NCBI GenBank assembly: GCA_031772625.1
Contig: CM062817.1
Span: 885,522,184-885,586,183 of the forward strand
DNA length: 64,000 nucleotides
Origin: Pinus tabuliformis
Lineage: Eukaryota; Streptophyta; Pinopsida; Pinales; Pinaceae
Direction of reading: 5' to 3'
Part shown: in pieces, positions 21,301-31,440 of the stretch
Position numbering within the stretch: position 1 is the first letter of the stretch
Layout: each line of letters begins with the position of its first letter
Program-made: the position numbers and the translations under genes
The notes under the pieces: model-generated
The model's database searches: none
Told to the model about the DNA's origin: nothing
Seen by the model: only the letters and a program-made list of their open reading frames with translations

Positions 21301-21950
21301 ACAGATGGTACGCCGGCAAACATTGTCGGAGTGACGGTAGGGAGTTCTGCTGTCGCTGTGTCATTCGACACAGTCCTAGATGTTGATGGTTGTTCAGACA
21401 TTTTGAGTCTATCCAAAAGATTACCTAGCGATTCTACAGGAACTTCCACTAGTGGTAGACTAACTTCTGATGTCGAAGGAAATAGAGTGACCCCGACTCC
21501 AAAATGTGTTGGAGTACTTGCTTGCGGATCTTCTACAATTTCCTCTATCGCAATCAAACCAGGTGGAAGGGGAAGACCGTCAGGTCTGTAAAATATTTCT
21601 GGTGCCAAAGAAGGGGTTGAATCGACAGCGACCGATGTTTGAGGAGCAAGACTCTTTGAACCGGTTGCAGATGGAACTGGTTCAGTAATGCAAGTGTTTG
21701 CTCTCAGACTAGTATCAGTATCACTGTCCCTCTGTGGCTGTTGAACTTCTTCTATAGAGGCAGGGTTTCCAGAAATGTTTGGAGTAACCAGAATCTCGGA
21801 TGTCATTGGAACACTTGTTCTAACTTCGATAGGCGATTTCGAACCGGTTAAACGAGTCCGCTTGGTCCGTACTGTTTTCGATTCCGGAGACAAAGACGGT
21901 TGACTCGTAAGCCTCCGCGAATGACGGGGTTTCAATTGACTTTCTTCCAC
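18339..21950 (-). CDS. gag-pro: Ogre-like gag-protease
   Basis: 1203 codons. Low-complexity Ser/Thr/Pro/Gln-rich N-terminal half (about residues 1-500), capsid-like block with KFNGNPGEDPSNHVMTFHLW and GPAEKWYIELP (about 530-640), zinc knuckle CHICDEDHWTSQCP (about 800, spacing C-x2-C-x3-H-x4-C), Lys-rich basic patches, and aspartic protease with IIDEGAST and YNILLGRPW (about 1010-1085). The frame opens with GTG, and an in-frame TAA lies just upstream, so an original ATG may have mutated; the first in-frame ATG is near residue 49. It ends in TAG at 18339-18341 and pol continues in the same frame, so the stop may be a CAG-to-TAG change or a genuine gag-pro terminator. Gag forms particles; protease cleaves the polyprotein. 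Confidence 0.88.
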   Translation of the reverse strand: MEESQLKPRHSRRLTSQPSLSPESKTVRTKRTRLTGSKSPIEVRTSVPMTSEILVTPNISGNPASIEEVQQPQRDSDTDTSLRANTCITEPVPSATGSKSLAPQTSVAVDSTPSLAPEIFYRPDGLPLPPGLIAIEEIVEDPQASTPTHFGVGVTLFPSTSEVSLPLVEVPVESLGNLLDRLKMSEQPSTSRTVSNDTATAELPTVTPTMFAGVPSVPTSSQPLEGVHPGTISTVWSVPVCSSGIISGNSYVETRQIDPFGGQFGQSSPQGQTIPLSSGLPPYGGQYALSLPPPGGYPYGSSQQYSGYTGVTSSGWVPILPQQPRVVYSMQQCVPMSNIPTTPAIVTVSQVQTLPVVCQPQISQVVVQQPIDPVTQPQSPTGGATQVQTGTITPHLGPTVSIAQQNMASQPWLVQYQQPQFQQVYQGSEQQIFANSGKPYIQNGQNQPLYGGHVHQPYQSYQHQLHYAGMQRPTAQAIPSYPGYASLNLNQQLPFVATLELPDLHRLTNDPIAYAPWWPVIPHKLPSDIPKFNGNPGEDPSNHVMTFHLWCSSNTLNDDSIRLRLFQRTLMGPAEKWYIELPRASFDNFSTLATTFLTHFQLPIRYETRTEILTNFKQTTATHISDHIHEWRRRRRMVKTYVPDQLLAEWFIKSLLPAITEDVAKGGVVTEEQVIAHAQYLDLVYTQSGTLYDKIPDTPRPEFSIPPPPKSNNDSHAGDGVIGTTNAKSTKAASKKARKISDQNAKDEILASEVNAVSADKGKETKQPGSKKKQNKGKKKKQGESSPEKTSSNPPGNRKPPTTGCHICDEDHWTSQCPYKAELKRFFKSSQTSTVLTDPFPNPGTNLVDSGNASPLQVLMLSISKQQNDALISTRNKDYGNPQLSNDKGKDQPSSSTTTSTEVVPPIIPELTIKLPKGVVHKSTFNPRARAAQHYNIVEDLAQSPSAMSTLEVLQNCPSQRQALLSAIGGVDPKDSNLVSFDHKGYDPQLPAQLAFLIQVKALNKTVHRTIIDEGASTCIMSMSCWKTLGSPNLSRSSTTLKAFDGRTYTPYGILNNLKVELGGKTVEIDVEVIDGNLDYNILLGRPWIYAMAAIVSTYFRKIAFPFQGGITIVDQQNFLPNGSQVTGSIPMIHGSPHSLQNIGVGLLKDPILMGTFALPPPIDLAEVASIGTCNKISSTKISEDDINMDHAMVLPPSLIEVL

Positions 21951-23638
21951 GATTGCGGATTACTCGATCAACCAAAATACAAAAAGGGGAAAGTGTGTTT
22001 CCGAATTAAATGAATTTTTAGACGCTTTAGACACAACTTGCTTTTTCAATTTTAAAGAGTCGAGAAAAAGCTAAAGATGACTCTAGTCTCCTTCGATTTT
22101 TAATGAGCCTGAAGTGACAAGTGCTCAGATGGACCTTTTCCGTTAAGGAGTCTGAAAAGGAACGAAAGGGACTACTCTGGAGTTCTAGGTAGAGGGTGTG
22201 CCAAACTTTTCACAAAACCGCAGAATACTTTTTAAGGTACGGGCGGTCAATCTTCCCGAATGCTGTGTTCAGTGCATTGCGATCAGTAGGGCGGCCGACA
22301 CGGCTTCCTATGGATAAAGGTTTTATGCCTATAGGGGTCTCCAAATATATATGCGACGGTACGTGGGAGCACAATCCGTACTGGCACTTATCGTCTCTCA
22401 GGAGGAATCACCCAACCATCAGTGAGGCGACCAGTGACTAGGTTTTACGACGCCGGAACACGTCTCTAGCCTAGACCTCTATGTTGTGCGTTAAGTTAAA
22501 AGCGTTGTTAAGTTCATTCAATTTATTTTAGGTTGATCTTTCTTAGAAGTTTGCCTTTTTGGATCACCACGAGATGTATGATACAATTCCTAAATGCAGT
22601 CTAAAGATGATAAGCAAGCTTTTATATCTTTTCAACAATGAAAATCCTAGCTACAAGGGGAAAAGAAAGGCACCATCTTTTCTCAAAGAGCATAGAGCAC
22701 ACAATAATGCACTTTTCCTAAATCAACATACAAACTATCAAAATGCAAATGCACATATGCATGTATTTGTTTTCACTTTCTTAATATTGATGCCTAAAAG
22801 GAAAGTTGTTGTACAAATTTGAATTCGATTTCAAGTGAAAAACACAAACAAGTTCCTTTCTCGAAATCAAAAAGACGATTACGGCACTTTTTGTTTCGAC
22901 ACTAGAAATGCATAAATTCAAACCAAACGACAAAAGTAAAAGCGCAATCAACTGTGAACAACAACAAACTCACTCCTAAGATCAAAATGATACTTACGAC
23001 AGGTCTAGATCTAAGGGCGACAGTATGATTAGTTTACTTTTGTAATGGGAAACTGCAAATGATGTAACAAATACACAAAGAACAAATACAGTTTCTTTAT
23101 ACAACTGAGGTGGAATTGAGGCAAAGAAAAGGGGTTTCAGATAGGTACACACACTGATAACAGGCTGCAAAAATAGAGATAAAACTGAGCAAAAGGAAGC
23201 AGAGAACCACAACTGCACAGGGCCAAGGCTGATCAGCGCACCCTCAGCACAGAGAAACTGAACTTCAGCACAGGTAGCCTTCACAGGACCTGCGTTGAAA
23301 TGCAGAACCTCTTCACAGAGTCTGCGCTGAAGCAGAAACGAGAATTGTTTCTGGGTTCTGGGTCACGGTTTGCAGTTTAATCTACAGTTTTTGGCCGGAT
23401 AAAAGCTATCAATTAGGTACAATTAGAGGGATGATTTAAAGGAGGACTAAGATCTATCACAAAGGGCTGTTAGAGCACTTGTGGATCAGCTGTTCAGATC
23501 ATAAACAGGCCCAGCGAATGGACTAGAGTAGCAGATCTCTACTTTGCATTTGTAAATGGCAAATGCAGTTCGATTCGGCACTCTTGAGTTTATGAGATGA
23601 ACAACAATAGAAACACAAATAAACTAACAAGATACTCT
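21951..23638. other. 5' leader of the Ogre-like element
   Basis: About 1.7 kb between primer site and gag (minus orientation), with no convincing ORF1 such as classical Ogre elements carry. It holds three more hairpins of the shared-loop family at 22040-22160, and a gcgc-rich stretch at 23228-23335 (tcagcgcacc..ctgcgttg..tctgcgctgaagc) resembling stretches in the LTR and in the antisense gene's leader. A + strand 81-codon frame at 22196-22441 has no motif. Confidence 0.5.
22040..22160. repeat. Second hairpin cluster of the shared-loop family
   Basis: Three inverted repeats: GCTTTTTC/GAAAAAGC (22040-22047/22064-22071, loop aattttaaagagtcga), CTTC/GAAG (22091/22111, loop gatttttaatgagcct), CCTTTTC/GAAAAGG (22134-22140/22154-22160, loop cgttaaggagtct). 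The loops match those of the 12 kb cluster. The last stem is identical to the one at 12098 but sits in different flanks. Confidence 0.65.
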
Positions 23639-23655
23639 CCCCAGCGGAGTCGCCA
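23639..23655 (-). other. Primer-binding site (tRNA-Arg type)
   Basis: The minus strand reads tggcgactccgctgggg, starting three bases (aat) after the LTR end. This is the tRNA-Arg-complementary site used by Ogre and other Tat elements (tggcgactcc..tgggga), from established knowledge of that lineage. Confidence 0.85.
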
Positions 23656-23658
23656 ATT

Positions 23659-24704
23659 TGTTGTTGGGAAAAGTATCCAATTCGGAATGCCCCTATCCCA
23701 CTCTAAGGTGTGATAGTGCCTTAGCAATAAACAAGGAAAACTATCTGAGTATTCTTCTTTATGAGATGTAAATAGAGAAAGAAGGATGTAACTAACCGGT
23801 GTCTTCCGCTAGTTTGTCGATCCAATCACTCTCTCTTTTGTTCGCTTCCCGCTTCCTGCTCTTTCACTGGTCCAGTTTCACCAAGTTCCTGCAAGATCAC
23901 AAGAGAGGAAAACTACACAAAAGACATAGATTTACATTCATAACTAGTTTAGGATCAGATATAAACTAAATATGAAAATATAACAAAGCATCATTGATAT
24001 ACAAGCATATAGGAGGAACTCAAATAGCTTTATTGATATGATAACAAAGTCCAAGAGGAGATACAACCAAGTGAGTCCCGATCCATCATCTACCTCCCAG
24101 CAAAGGAATCCCTTCCTCTCCTCCAACAAAGCATAAATCACCCAATGTACTAATCTCAATCTCAAACCAACAACAATTCTCTGCAAAGTACAAAGTTCCA
24201 GCCCCCTGAACCTTTGGGTGAGAGATCCATATATAGATGTAAGCAGAGAGGATGAGTCAGCTTATGTTTTGACTTGTGGCTTCTCTCTGTCAGTTCTTGC
24301 TTCCACTTGGAGGTTGAGAGCCTCTTACTCATCACTAGTCGAATTCATTGAGGCAAGTGTCATTGGAGAAGATTCTGGAAGCTTCCATGGTCTTTCCACC
24401 TCGTTGAATGAGCTTGCCATTTGTCATTTCCCGCTCAGCGCACCCTGGTAGTGCTTTTAGGTGCGTTGCAACACACCCAGCTAGTGTACTGGGGTGCACT
24501 GCAACGCAGACAGCTAGAAGAGCTTCTGAATTGATCCTGAATTGACTGTTTCTGAGTGGTTTTTGGTGGAGAACTTCTGGGAGAAGCTGTCATTGGTTGA
24601 CCTTGTTCCTTTAGAGACAGGAACAACTCTTTTAGGGACTTTGGATCCCTTGGATTATGGACATTTCATGCTCAATGCTGTAAGGCACAAAAATGTCTAT
24701 AACA
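23659..24704 (-). repeat. 5' LTR of the Ogre-like element
   Basis: 1046 bp partner of the copy at 9788-10833, 98.3 percent identical by eye. It would carry the promoter for minus-strand gag-pol. Flanked on the outside by cgaat, one base different from the cggat on the other side of the element. Confidence 0.95.
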
Positions 24705-25138
24705 CGAATCCCATTTTGCATTGTGAAATATGGAGACTCAAGCCTTTGGCTTGGATTCTGGAATTGCATAGAGCATAGCCTGTGCTAGCTCCAATGCGCA
24801 CTGCACAGTTCCAAGAGCCAGCCTCCTAGGTTGGCCACTGAGACTACGCAATGTGCAGTATGTCTGAGGCCTTGGCCCAAGCTGAACTATGTTTTGTGCA
24901 GTTCCAGTTATCAAGATCCCACACTGGCTGATGGGACTGTGCAATGTGCAGTTCCCACAGTCAGTTAATCACCCCTGTCAAGAAAAATTATGCAATCCTT
25001 CCCATCAAGGCCCCGCTTTCTTCTTAAAATTTCCTTGAAGTTGCTTTGGTGTTTAGTTGACATTTTCTTTCCATGAATGTCCTCTTTATCCCACAAGTAA
25101 AACAGTTTTTTAGCATCTCTCCAGCAGTCACAATTAAT
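24705..25138. other. Flank of the Ogre-like insertion
   Basis: Continues the DNA interrupted at 9787. Contains repeated words such as actgcacagttcc, gtgcaatgtgcagttcc and acgcaatgtgcagt around 24795-24955, a loose internal repetition. No gene is recognised. Confidence 0.4.
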
Positions 25139-26945
25139 ATGGACTCGAAGAGAGTTGCATCAAAGGAATCTTTCGAGAGCAGTATTGGGGAAACAGTTGA
25201 GCAGATATCAGTTGATTTACCAGTGTATATAGATACTCAGTTGTTTATTGAGAAGTGAACAACATTGATATGGTAGCAGATCAAAGACATTTTTGCAGGG
25301 GACTTTGAGGAATAATTAGGAGACTGATAGGTTTATATTAGAATCCACTGGTTAGGGTTATACAAGGTTACATGAAGGTATCCTATCTTCCCATATGTGG
25401 ACATCATCAGTTGGATTGTCTCACATACAGATGAACAGACTATGACTTTGAGCAGTTCCAGTGAGATAGAGATTGTCACCTTCATGGTAGAAGACCTTTG
25501 ATAGATGTATCACTTGCTCAATCCGGTGAAGCAAATGGACTCACTCTTCTATGCCACCCATAGTTATGTGAACACAACAGGCATTGTCAAGCGTTGGGTG
25601 AAAGAGTTGTTGAAATTTAGACAGACACCCACCCATGTCTATAAGAAAAAGTACCTAAGGAAGTCTTACCAGTTCTTGATCATCTTCCCTTGCAGAATAT
25701 ATGTTTAAGAGAGCGCAGAGACCTTCCCTAAAGGATGGTAAGTCTTACTAGACCATTTGGTGAATGACGGGAGGCCATTCAACTGGTCAGATCTGTTGGC
25801 TCGACATTTGAAGTCCCATGTACCTAAGGCTTGAAATACGCCCAAGAATGAGCAAGCAAGGTTTTACATGTCTGCATACTTACTGGATGCTATCTGTCCC
25901 TAGCAGTAGTTCCTTTGCATGAGCTAAACCGGATCATCATCAAGGATTGTATAGGTGCAGAGGAAGCACTTTCCAGATGATCACGCATCACATGCATTCA
26001 TCAATGAAAGGGTGATAGTGTCGGACACCAGGAAGCATCCAATTGTCATTACCTAAGACAGCTTGGCCTATGCAGGAGAAACAAGCTCAAATGTTCAGTA
26101 CCTTATGGTCGAGAATAAGTAACTGGAAAAGAACTTGCAGGCTTCCAGGCAAGAGGTAGAACAGCTTTGAGCATCAGCGCAAAACGTAGTTTCTACATTG
26201 GGGGAGACGATGACAACGATACTTGCTGAAGTATCAACACTCGATGATACCATGCAAAATATCTGACATATTTGTCACTGTGCATAAAGCAGTTATCTAT
26301 TTGCATGGCCTACAGCAATGGAGCAAAGAGTTTGTTCAAACTATCAATAACATACATGTTTCCATCGCATATGTACAAGAGTGGACATTGTGGTACAAAG
26401 GGACCTTGCTCGACTTAGCAAAGAAGATGAATCCATAGGAAGAGTTGGAGAAAGCAAAGGTTTGAATATTGATTCAGAACAACAAGCAACTCGCCTCATT
26501 CATCAGCAGCACATAGGCCTCATATGCATAGTTGTATAATAGCTTTTATGTCTTGGCGAGAAAATACCAGGTCCCATCAATCGGTTCCCTCATCAATGTT
26601 AAACCCAAGAACCAAGTCTGGCTGGAGATCGATAAGCACTTAGAGCAGCTAAGACAAGAAGCCACTGGGGAAGACTTGGAGTTGAATGCACACAACATGC
26701 AGAAGTACATCGGTGATCCTATCAAGGTCAAGACAATGTTTCTCATGCTTTAGAAAAATTTAGACACATTTTCCAAGACAATATACATGGATTCCATGGA
26801 AGCTAAAGTCTGCTTCCAGAAAGACATTGTTAAGCAGTTTGGGGACACAATCACACAGTAACAAGCTTGTCACCCATATGTGACCGAGAAGAAGCAAGTG
26901 GAGGTTGTTGAGTTGGACTTTCCCCAAACTCCAGAAACATAGCAT
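25139..26945 (+). pseudogene. Large decayed reading frame of unknown family
   Basis: Translation in shifting frames gives coherent protein-like text broken by about a dozen stops: MDSKRVASKESFESSIGET (25139), KQMDSLFYATHSYV, LVNDGRPFNWSDLLARHLK (about 25750-25815), NEQARFYMSAYLLDAICP (25847-25902), a heptad-rich stretch ENKxLEKNLQASRQEVEQL near 26113-26170, then TTILAEVSTLDDTMQNI, and a final acidic part with LEIDKHLEQLRQEATGED near 26620-26680. The whole would be about 600 residues with a coiled-coil C-terminal half. I do not recognise the family. The NWSDLL..FYMSAYLLD block suggests a retrotransposon-associated plant protein, but this is inference. Confidence 0.45.
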
Positions 26946-27420
26946 TGTGTCTTATTAGGTTGTCTCGGCCCTATTTTGTCTTATATTGGTACATGTGGAA
27001 AATGTAATATTATTTGTAATTCTGTTGTAAGTGAAATTCCAAGTGTCAATATTGGAATATGAAAATTCATCATGTAATGTAATATGTCATTTAGTGAAGA
27101 AGTTGAAGAATCGTGAGGGAAGTAAAAGAGTCACAAAGGGGAATTTCGAGGGTCACCTCACCCTTTGTTATAAATAGAACCTCATAAATCATAGAACATG
27201 CTTTTGGGAGCCAATCTTTTGGCTAGGCTTAGGCTTAGAGAAGGCTTGGGAGTATTGTGAAGAGCCTTGGCTTCTCCATACTGTAGAGCAAGTATACTTC
27301 TTTGGAGTAGCAAGTGTTCTTGATTGTGATGTTCCACTATTGGGGCTAGTGGTCTTCAATGGTGTATCTATGGATGGAAATTTCACTTATAATAATAAAA
27401 TCAGAGCCAGCACACATTCA
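26946..27420 (+). repeat. LTR-like block with TATA motif
   Basis: ttataaatagaacctcata near 27166-27185, preceded by gaagttgaagaatcgtgagggaag, resembles the block at 1770-1850. The region ends near a tail rich in aataataaaat at about 27390-27402. Ends are not defined; it is probably a solo or truncated LTR of the same family as at 1.7 kb. Confidence 0.4.
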
Positions 27421-27885
27421 TGCATATGTTGTTAATATAGGAGGACTATTCTTGTTGTATTGGCAATGTATGTTATTTAACTTACGCATATGCTATGAAC
27501 TACTTTTTATGCATTTGTACAAGTCTTGTTGAATGTGTATTTTTGGATTAACTCATCACTTTAACTTGTGGACTATTGTGCATTTTAGCTTGTGATGTCA
27601 TTTCACTCGTTTGTTCCTTTCAAGTTGCGTACTATTACAGGCTTCCAAGATTTGCACTTATTTTTCCCCTCCTTGTGTTAGAAACTCCATGCATCACACT
27701 TGACTCTATGCAGGGTCACACACTTGCTCTCACCCAAAGTTATCATACTTTCCTCTGTGCGCTACTATGGTCAAGGCATTACATTACCACCCACTGCTAG
27801 GACTTCTACTCCAAATGGTGTGAGGTCTAGTTGGGATTTCATATCTTGGAGATCCCCTTAATGTTGGTAGGTCTAGCATCGTCAA
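27421..27885. other. Noncoding spacer
   Basis: No supported gene. A 74-codon + strand frame at 27576-27800 lacks motifs. It may be decayed 5' part of the gypsy pol that begins at 27886. Confidence 0.4.
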
Positions 27886-29130
27886 CAAGGACATATATGA
27901 GTTTTTTGTGGTTCCTTTTCGTATAACTAATACTCTAGCTACTTTCATATGTTTAATGAATATTCATTAATGACATATTAATATATTCTAAGAATGAGGA
28001 AGAGCATGTCAAGAACTTAGCAGCAGTGCTTAGATTGCTAAGAGAGCATCATTTGTATGCGAATATTAGTAAATGTAGTTTCTTTTAGATAGAGGTAAAT
28101 TACTTGGGGCAATTGGTTTCCAAGGAAGGCATAGCAATGGATCCGAAAAAGATAAGAGATATCATGGAATGGGTAGCTCCTAGGAATGTGGATGAGGTTA
28201 AATCATTAATGGGGCTAACAGGTTACTACAGGAGGTTCATCAGTAACTTCTCATGGATTTCCTATCCTATTAAATCATGGCAGAGGAAGGGAAAGAAAAT
28301 TGATTGGATAGAGGAATGTGCAACTAGTGTTTAGAAGTTGAAGCAGTTGCTTACAAATGTTCCAGTTCTAAAGATTGCAGATCCAGATAAAGAGTTTCTG
28401 GTATGCACACATGATTGCAAGAGAGGACCTCGTGGAGTCCTGATGTGGGATGGACAGGTGATATGTTATGAGTCAAGGAAATTGAATGAGCATGAGAAGA
28501 ACTATGTGACACATGATCTTGACTTGGCAGCGATCATCCATGCATTAAAGATGTGAAGACACTATCTTCTTGGCAGGAGGTTTGTGTTGATGAGTGATCA
28601 CAATGGGCTAAGATATTTGTTTGAAAAAACTAATCTAAATTCTAGGAAATCCAGGTGGTTGGCTACACACAGTGAGTTTGACTTTTAGATCAGGTGCATT
28701 AAGGGTAAGGAGAATAAGGTTACAGATGCTCTTAGCAAAATAGTACAAGTAAATCACATAGAAGCTATGAGTTCATATGGGACAGATTCACATGATCGGA
28801 TCTTACAAGTAGGACAGTAGGATGATAGGTACAAAGAGCTTAAGCACATGTTACATTAGCACAGTACAGGTGAACAATATGTGGACTATCATCTCATAAC
28901 AGATGCTTTGGTGAGATTTAGGGACGGATCTTTGTGTCAGAAAACAGTGAGCTCAAGAAGCTTATCTTGAGGGAATTTCATGTCAATATGTATTCAAGCC
29001 ATCTAAGATATCAAAAGATTCTAACAATTGTGAATAAGTTCTACTATAGGCCGAATCTGAAGAAAGAGGTAGTTGAGTTCGTTGCTAGATGTTTAAATTG
29101 TCAAAAGGTAAAGGTAGAGTGCAAGAATCT
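27886..29130 (+). pseudogene. pol: Gypsy (chromovirus-type) pol fragment: RT, RNase H, integrase finger
   Basis: Starts within RT at YEFFVVPF, then a deletion removes the segment before the catalytic box, which reads [15 protein letters not shown]: the first aspartate of the usual F-I-D-D is Asn. Then YLGQLVSKEGIAMDPKKI, LMGLTGYYRRFI, RNase H with KIADPDKEFLVCTHDCKRG and CYESRKLNEHEKNYVTHDLD, the connection HYLLGRRFVLMSDHNGL, and the integrase zinc finger ending ARCLNCQKVKVECK. Stops at 28088, 28332, 28554, 28687, 28818 and 28858, and a frame loss near 28915. It is cut at 29130 by the LTR of a related element. The same family occurs inverted at 31.4-34.0 kb. Confidence 0.85.
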
Positions 29131-31166
29131 TGTAACACCCTCCTCCCACACTTACCCAAGCTTACCGGCCCACTGGGGTAAATATGTGACGAAGAGTTAC
29201 TATTATATGATTCAACTCCCCAAGTACAGTTAAGGAGGTGGAATCGACAAAAAAATACCAAATTGACCTTCCTTAGGAGCTACAGGACCCCCAGGGGCTA
29301 ACCAACTACTCCAAGTGGCCAACCCTTGAGTTAAATTGATTTTTAATTCGCTAGCCTCCATTCGCTCCAATGAAAATCCCCCCAAGCATATATAACCCTC
29401 CAGTCACTCCCATAATAAGGCCTCCATGTGGCTGTAGTCTTTTCCAAGCAATTTTGTGCCAGCGACCCTGAAATCTAAGCCACTTTTTCAGGGCTATGAC
29501 TCAGGCCTTTGCCCAGAACTTGATGAAATTCTCAGAAATGATAAATAACATGAAGGCAAGGCTTCTAATGAAAAATAATCAACAAGGACCTTTTCTAACT
29601 CACCCTAACCATGACAAGCATTTCGTCAAACACATCATGAACATGTAATGTATAGGTCATAAAAATACATACGAACATAGAGACTTCATACTTATCTGAG
29701 AATCGTCAAGAAGATATGATGCCCTCTTACATTAGTTGCATTATCATCTATTAGGTCATTCATTTATTAAAATTTCATCCACTAACAAAAACATGATGAG
29801 AGACATAACTCAAGACTGTAATTCAACCATACTTGTAACCAGCATATAACCAGATAAATAAAATTAATAGAACAACCATCATAGCCACATAATATCAAGT
29901 AAATTTACACATAGAACATAAGAGAAAAATAACACTTATTAACATATGAAAATCCAACCAAGTTAGGGACTTCCACATACCACCTCACCATGGATTTGGT
30001 TGAACCAAATTTCTCTTTCATCCAATCACCCTTGTGCCATATTCCAAGAATGAATGTGGGATCTCATGGAATAATCAATAAAACAAAACCAGGGCTTCCG
30101 CAGTCCAAACCAACTCAACCCTCAACAAGTGATTCCACCTCACAGTCAGACATCACTAGCCATCGCCAGATCGGTATCTACCCAAGTTGTCCAAAACTCT
30201 AGAGCGTTTGTTTCAACCATGCTTCCAAGACTAGTAACTCAACCCACAGTTGTCGCTATGCTCCATATAATTTGTCCAACCAAAGCTTCCAGGACTAGTA
30301 ACTCAACCCACCAAGGGATCCAGAGTGTTTTTCCAACCAAGTCTTCCAGGACTAGTAACTCAACCCAAGTTTTTACAGGGCTTCCAGAGCATTTGTCCAA
30401 CCAAGGCTCTAGGAACTAATAACCTCGCCCTTATCCATAAGGAAATGAGCACCAACCAGAAAATAAAGATAAAACCCACAACACCATGGCTATCCAAGAA
30501 ATGGAAAGGCTAGGCAAAACTACTGTCAATCGAAGCAATCCTCCATGCCAATGGCAGATCATAACCAAGAAACCACATGCATGTACCATGCATGCCAAAA
30601 ATAGCAAGGAAATCATACATGAAAATTGGTACCTCCAAGTAAAAACCAATGTAGTTGTTGATCCCATTGTCCTCTTGCACTTTCCTAATTTTCCTTTGTC
30701 TTCTTGCTCCAAATCCCAATTATCCCATGCACCTCCAAGAGTGCTCCAAGAAGTGTCCAAGAGTATGAGAAAGAGAGAATAAAATGAGAGTGCCAAAGAC
30801 TAAAGTGACCAAAAGTTGTGAACAAATCCTCATAAGCTTTTTTATCATTGAGGCCTCCATTTTCTTCATTTTCCATTATTTTTCCTTCAGTTTCCTCCTC
30901 ACATGCAACTTGTGACCTTTCACCTTCCTTTTCTCCTATTTTCCATTATTTTCATAAATAAAATAAAATGTCAATTAATGCCTCATGCCTTTTAAAGCAT
31001 TTTCCATTTCCTTTTCCAATTTCCATAGCCACTAGTTAATCACAAGTGGTCCTTGTCACTATGTTTTTACCCAATATTCAGCTTGGTATACGTGTCCCAT
31101 GACCTTAGTTATTGTTTTTCCTTTATTAACTTTAAATACATGGATTTTTAACCCATGGTTGTTATA
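29131..31166 (-). repeat. 3' LTR of a chromovirus, minus orientation
   Basis: + strand start TGTAACACCCTCCTCCC, end GGTTGTTATA at 31166, about 2036 bp. On the minus strand it starts TATAACAACC, with a polypurine tract just upstream. Related LTRs are at 38.3-39.8 kb and 62.05-63.97 kb. It contains three tandem copies of a 50-60 bp unit with ttccaagactagtaactcaaccca (30213-30365). The flank at 29121-29130 (gcaagaatct) belongs to the + strand gypsy it interrupts. Confidence 0.8.
30195..30420. repeat. Short tandem repeats within the chromovirus LTR
   Basis: Units of roughly 62 bp: (c)ttcca(a/g)gactagtaactcaaccca recurs at about 30222, 30285 and 30343, with a fourth degenerate copy near 30402 (gctctaggaactaataac) and variants of gcttccagagcatttgtccaacca between. 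They create a 96-codon frame with repeated RTSNSTH/Q text that is not a gene. Confidence 0.65.
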
Positions 31167-31183
31167 GACCCTTCCCCCTTAGG
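31167..31183 (-). promoter_or_regulatory. Polypurine tract of the chromovirus
   Basis: On the minus strand cctaagggggaagggtc directly precedes the LTR start. The equivalent position at 39810-39826 beside the 38.3-39.8 kb LTR reads nearly the same, which supports both assignments. Confidence 0.75.
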
Positions 31184-31440
31184 GGAACACCATCCTCTAT
31201 GTTCAATGACAGCTACAACCAACAAGACCACTGAAAAGCAAAATATACTACCCATGGAGATTTATAACTTTGCTAGTTGCAATATTTACAATGAAGAACC
31301 TACAAAAAAGAAAACCAGCATGACAAACATAGCATCATGACAACCATATCACTTATTGGAGATTTATAACACATCTCATGGTGGTATTTACACCCATATA
31401 CATATATACATATACCAAAACTGCATTGCCTCAACCAAAA
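31184..31440. other. 3' untranslated part of the chromovirus
   Basis: Noncoding. Contains two similar words, cccatggagatttataact (31253) and cttattggagatttataac (31352), also seen in the related copy at 39895 and 39990. Ends in short CATATA repeats. Confidence 0.5.

Larger units (their letters stand above)
9788..24704 (-). mobile_element. Complete Tat/Ogre-like Ty3/gypsy retrotransposon with antisense gene
   Basis: Two 1046 bp direct repeats (9788-10833 and 23659-24704), both TGTTGTTGGG...ATAACA on the + strand, bound the element. It is transcribed on the minus strand: primer site at 23639-23655 next to the right LTR, gag-pro-RT-RNH-INT from 21950 to 15261, a second RNase H at 15173-14748, and a polypurine tract at 10834-10846 next to the left LTR. 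By eye the LTRs differ at 18 positions (about 1.7 percent). Flanking 5-mers are cggat (9783-9787) and cgaat (24705-24709), a target duplication with one change. The tRNA-Arg-type primer site, the extra archaeal-type RNase H, the DEGAS protease and the long internal region fit the Tat/Ogre lineage. A plant-mobile-domain-like gene lies antisense between pol and the 3' LTR. Confidence 0.92.

Noticed and set aside
22196..22441. 81-codon + strand frame in the Ogre leader as an ORF1
   Set aside because: Wrong strand for the element and no recognisable motif.
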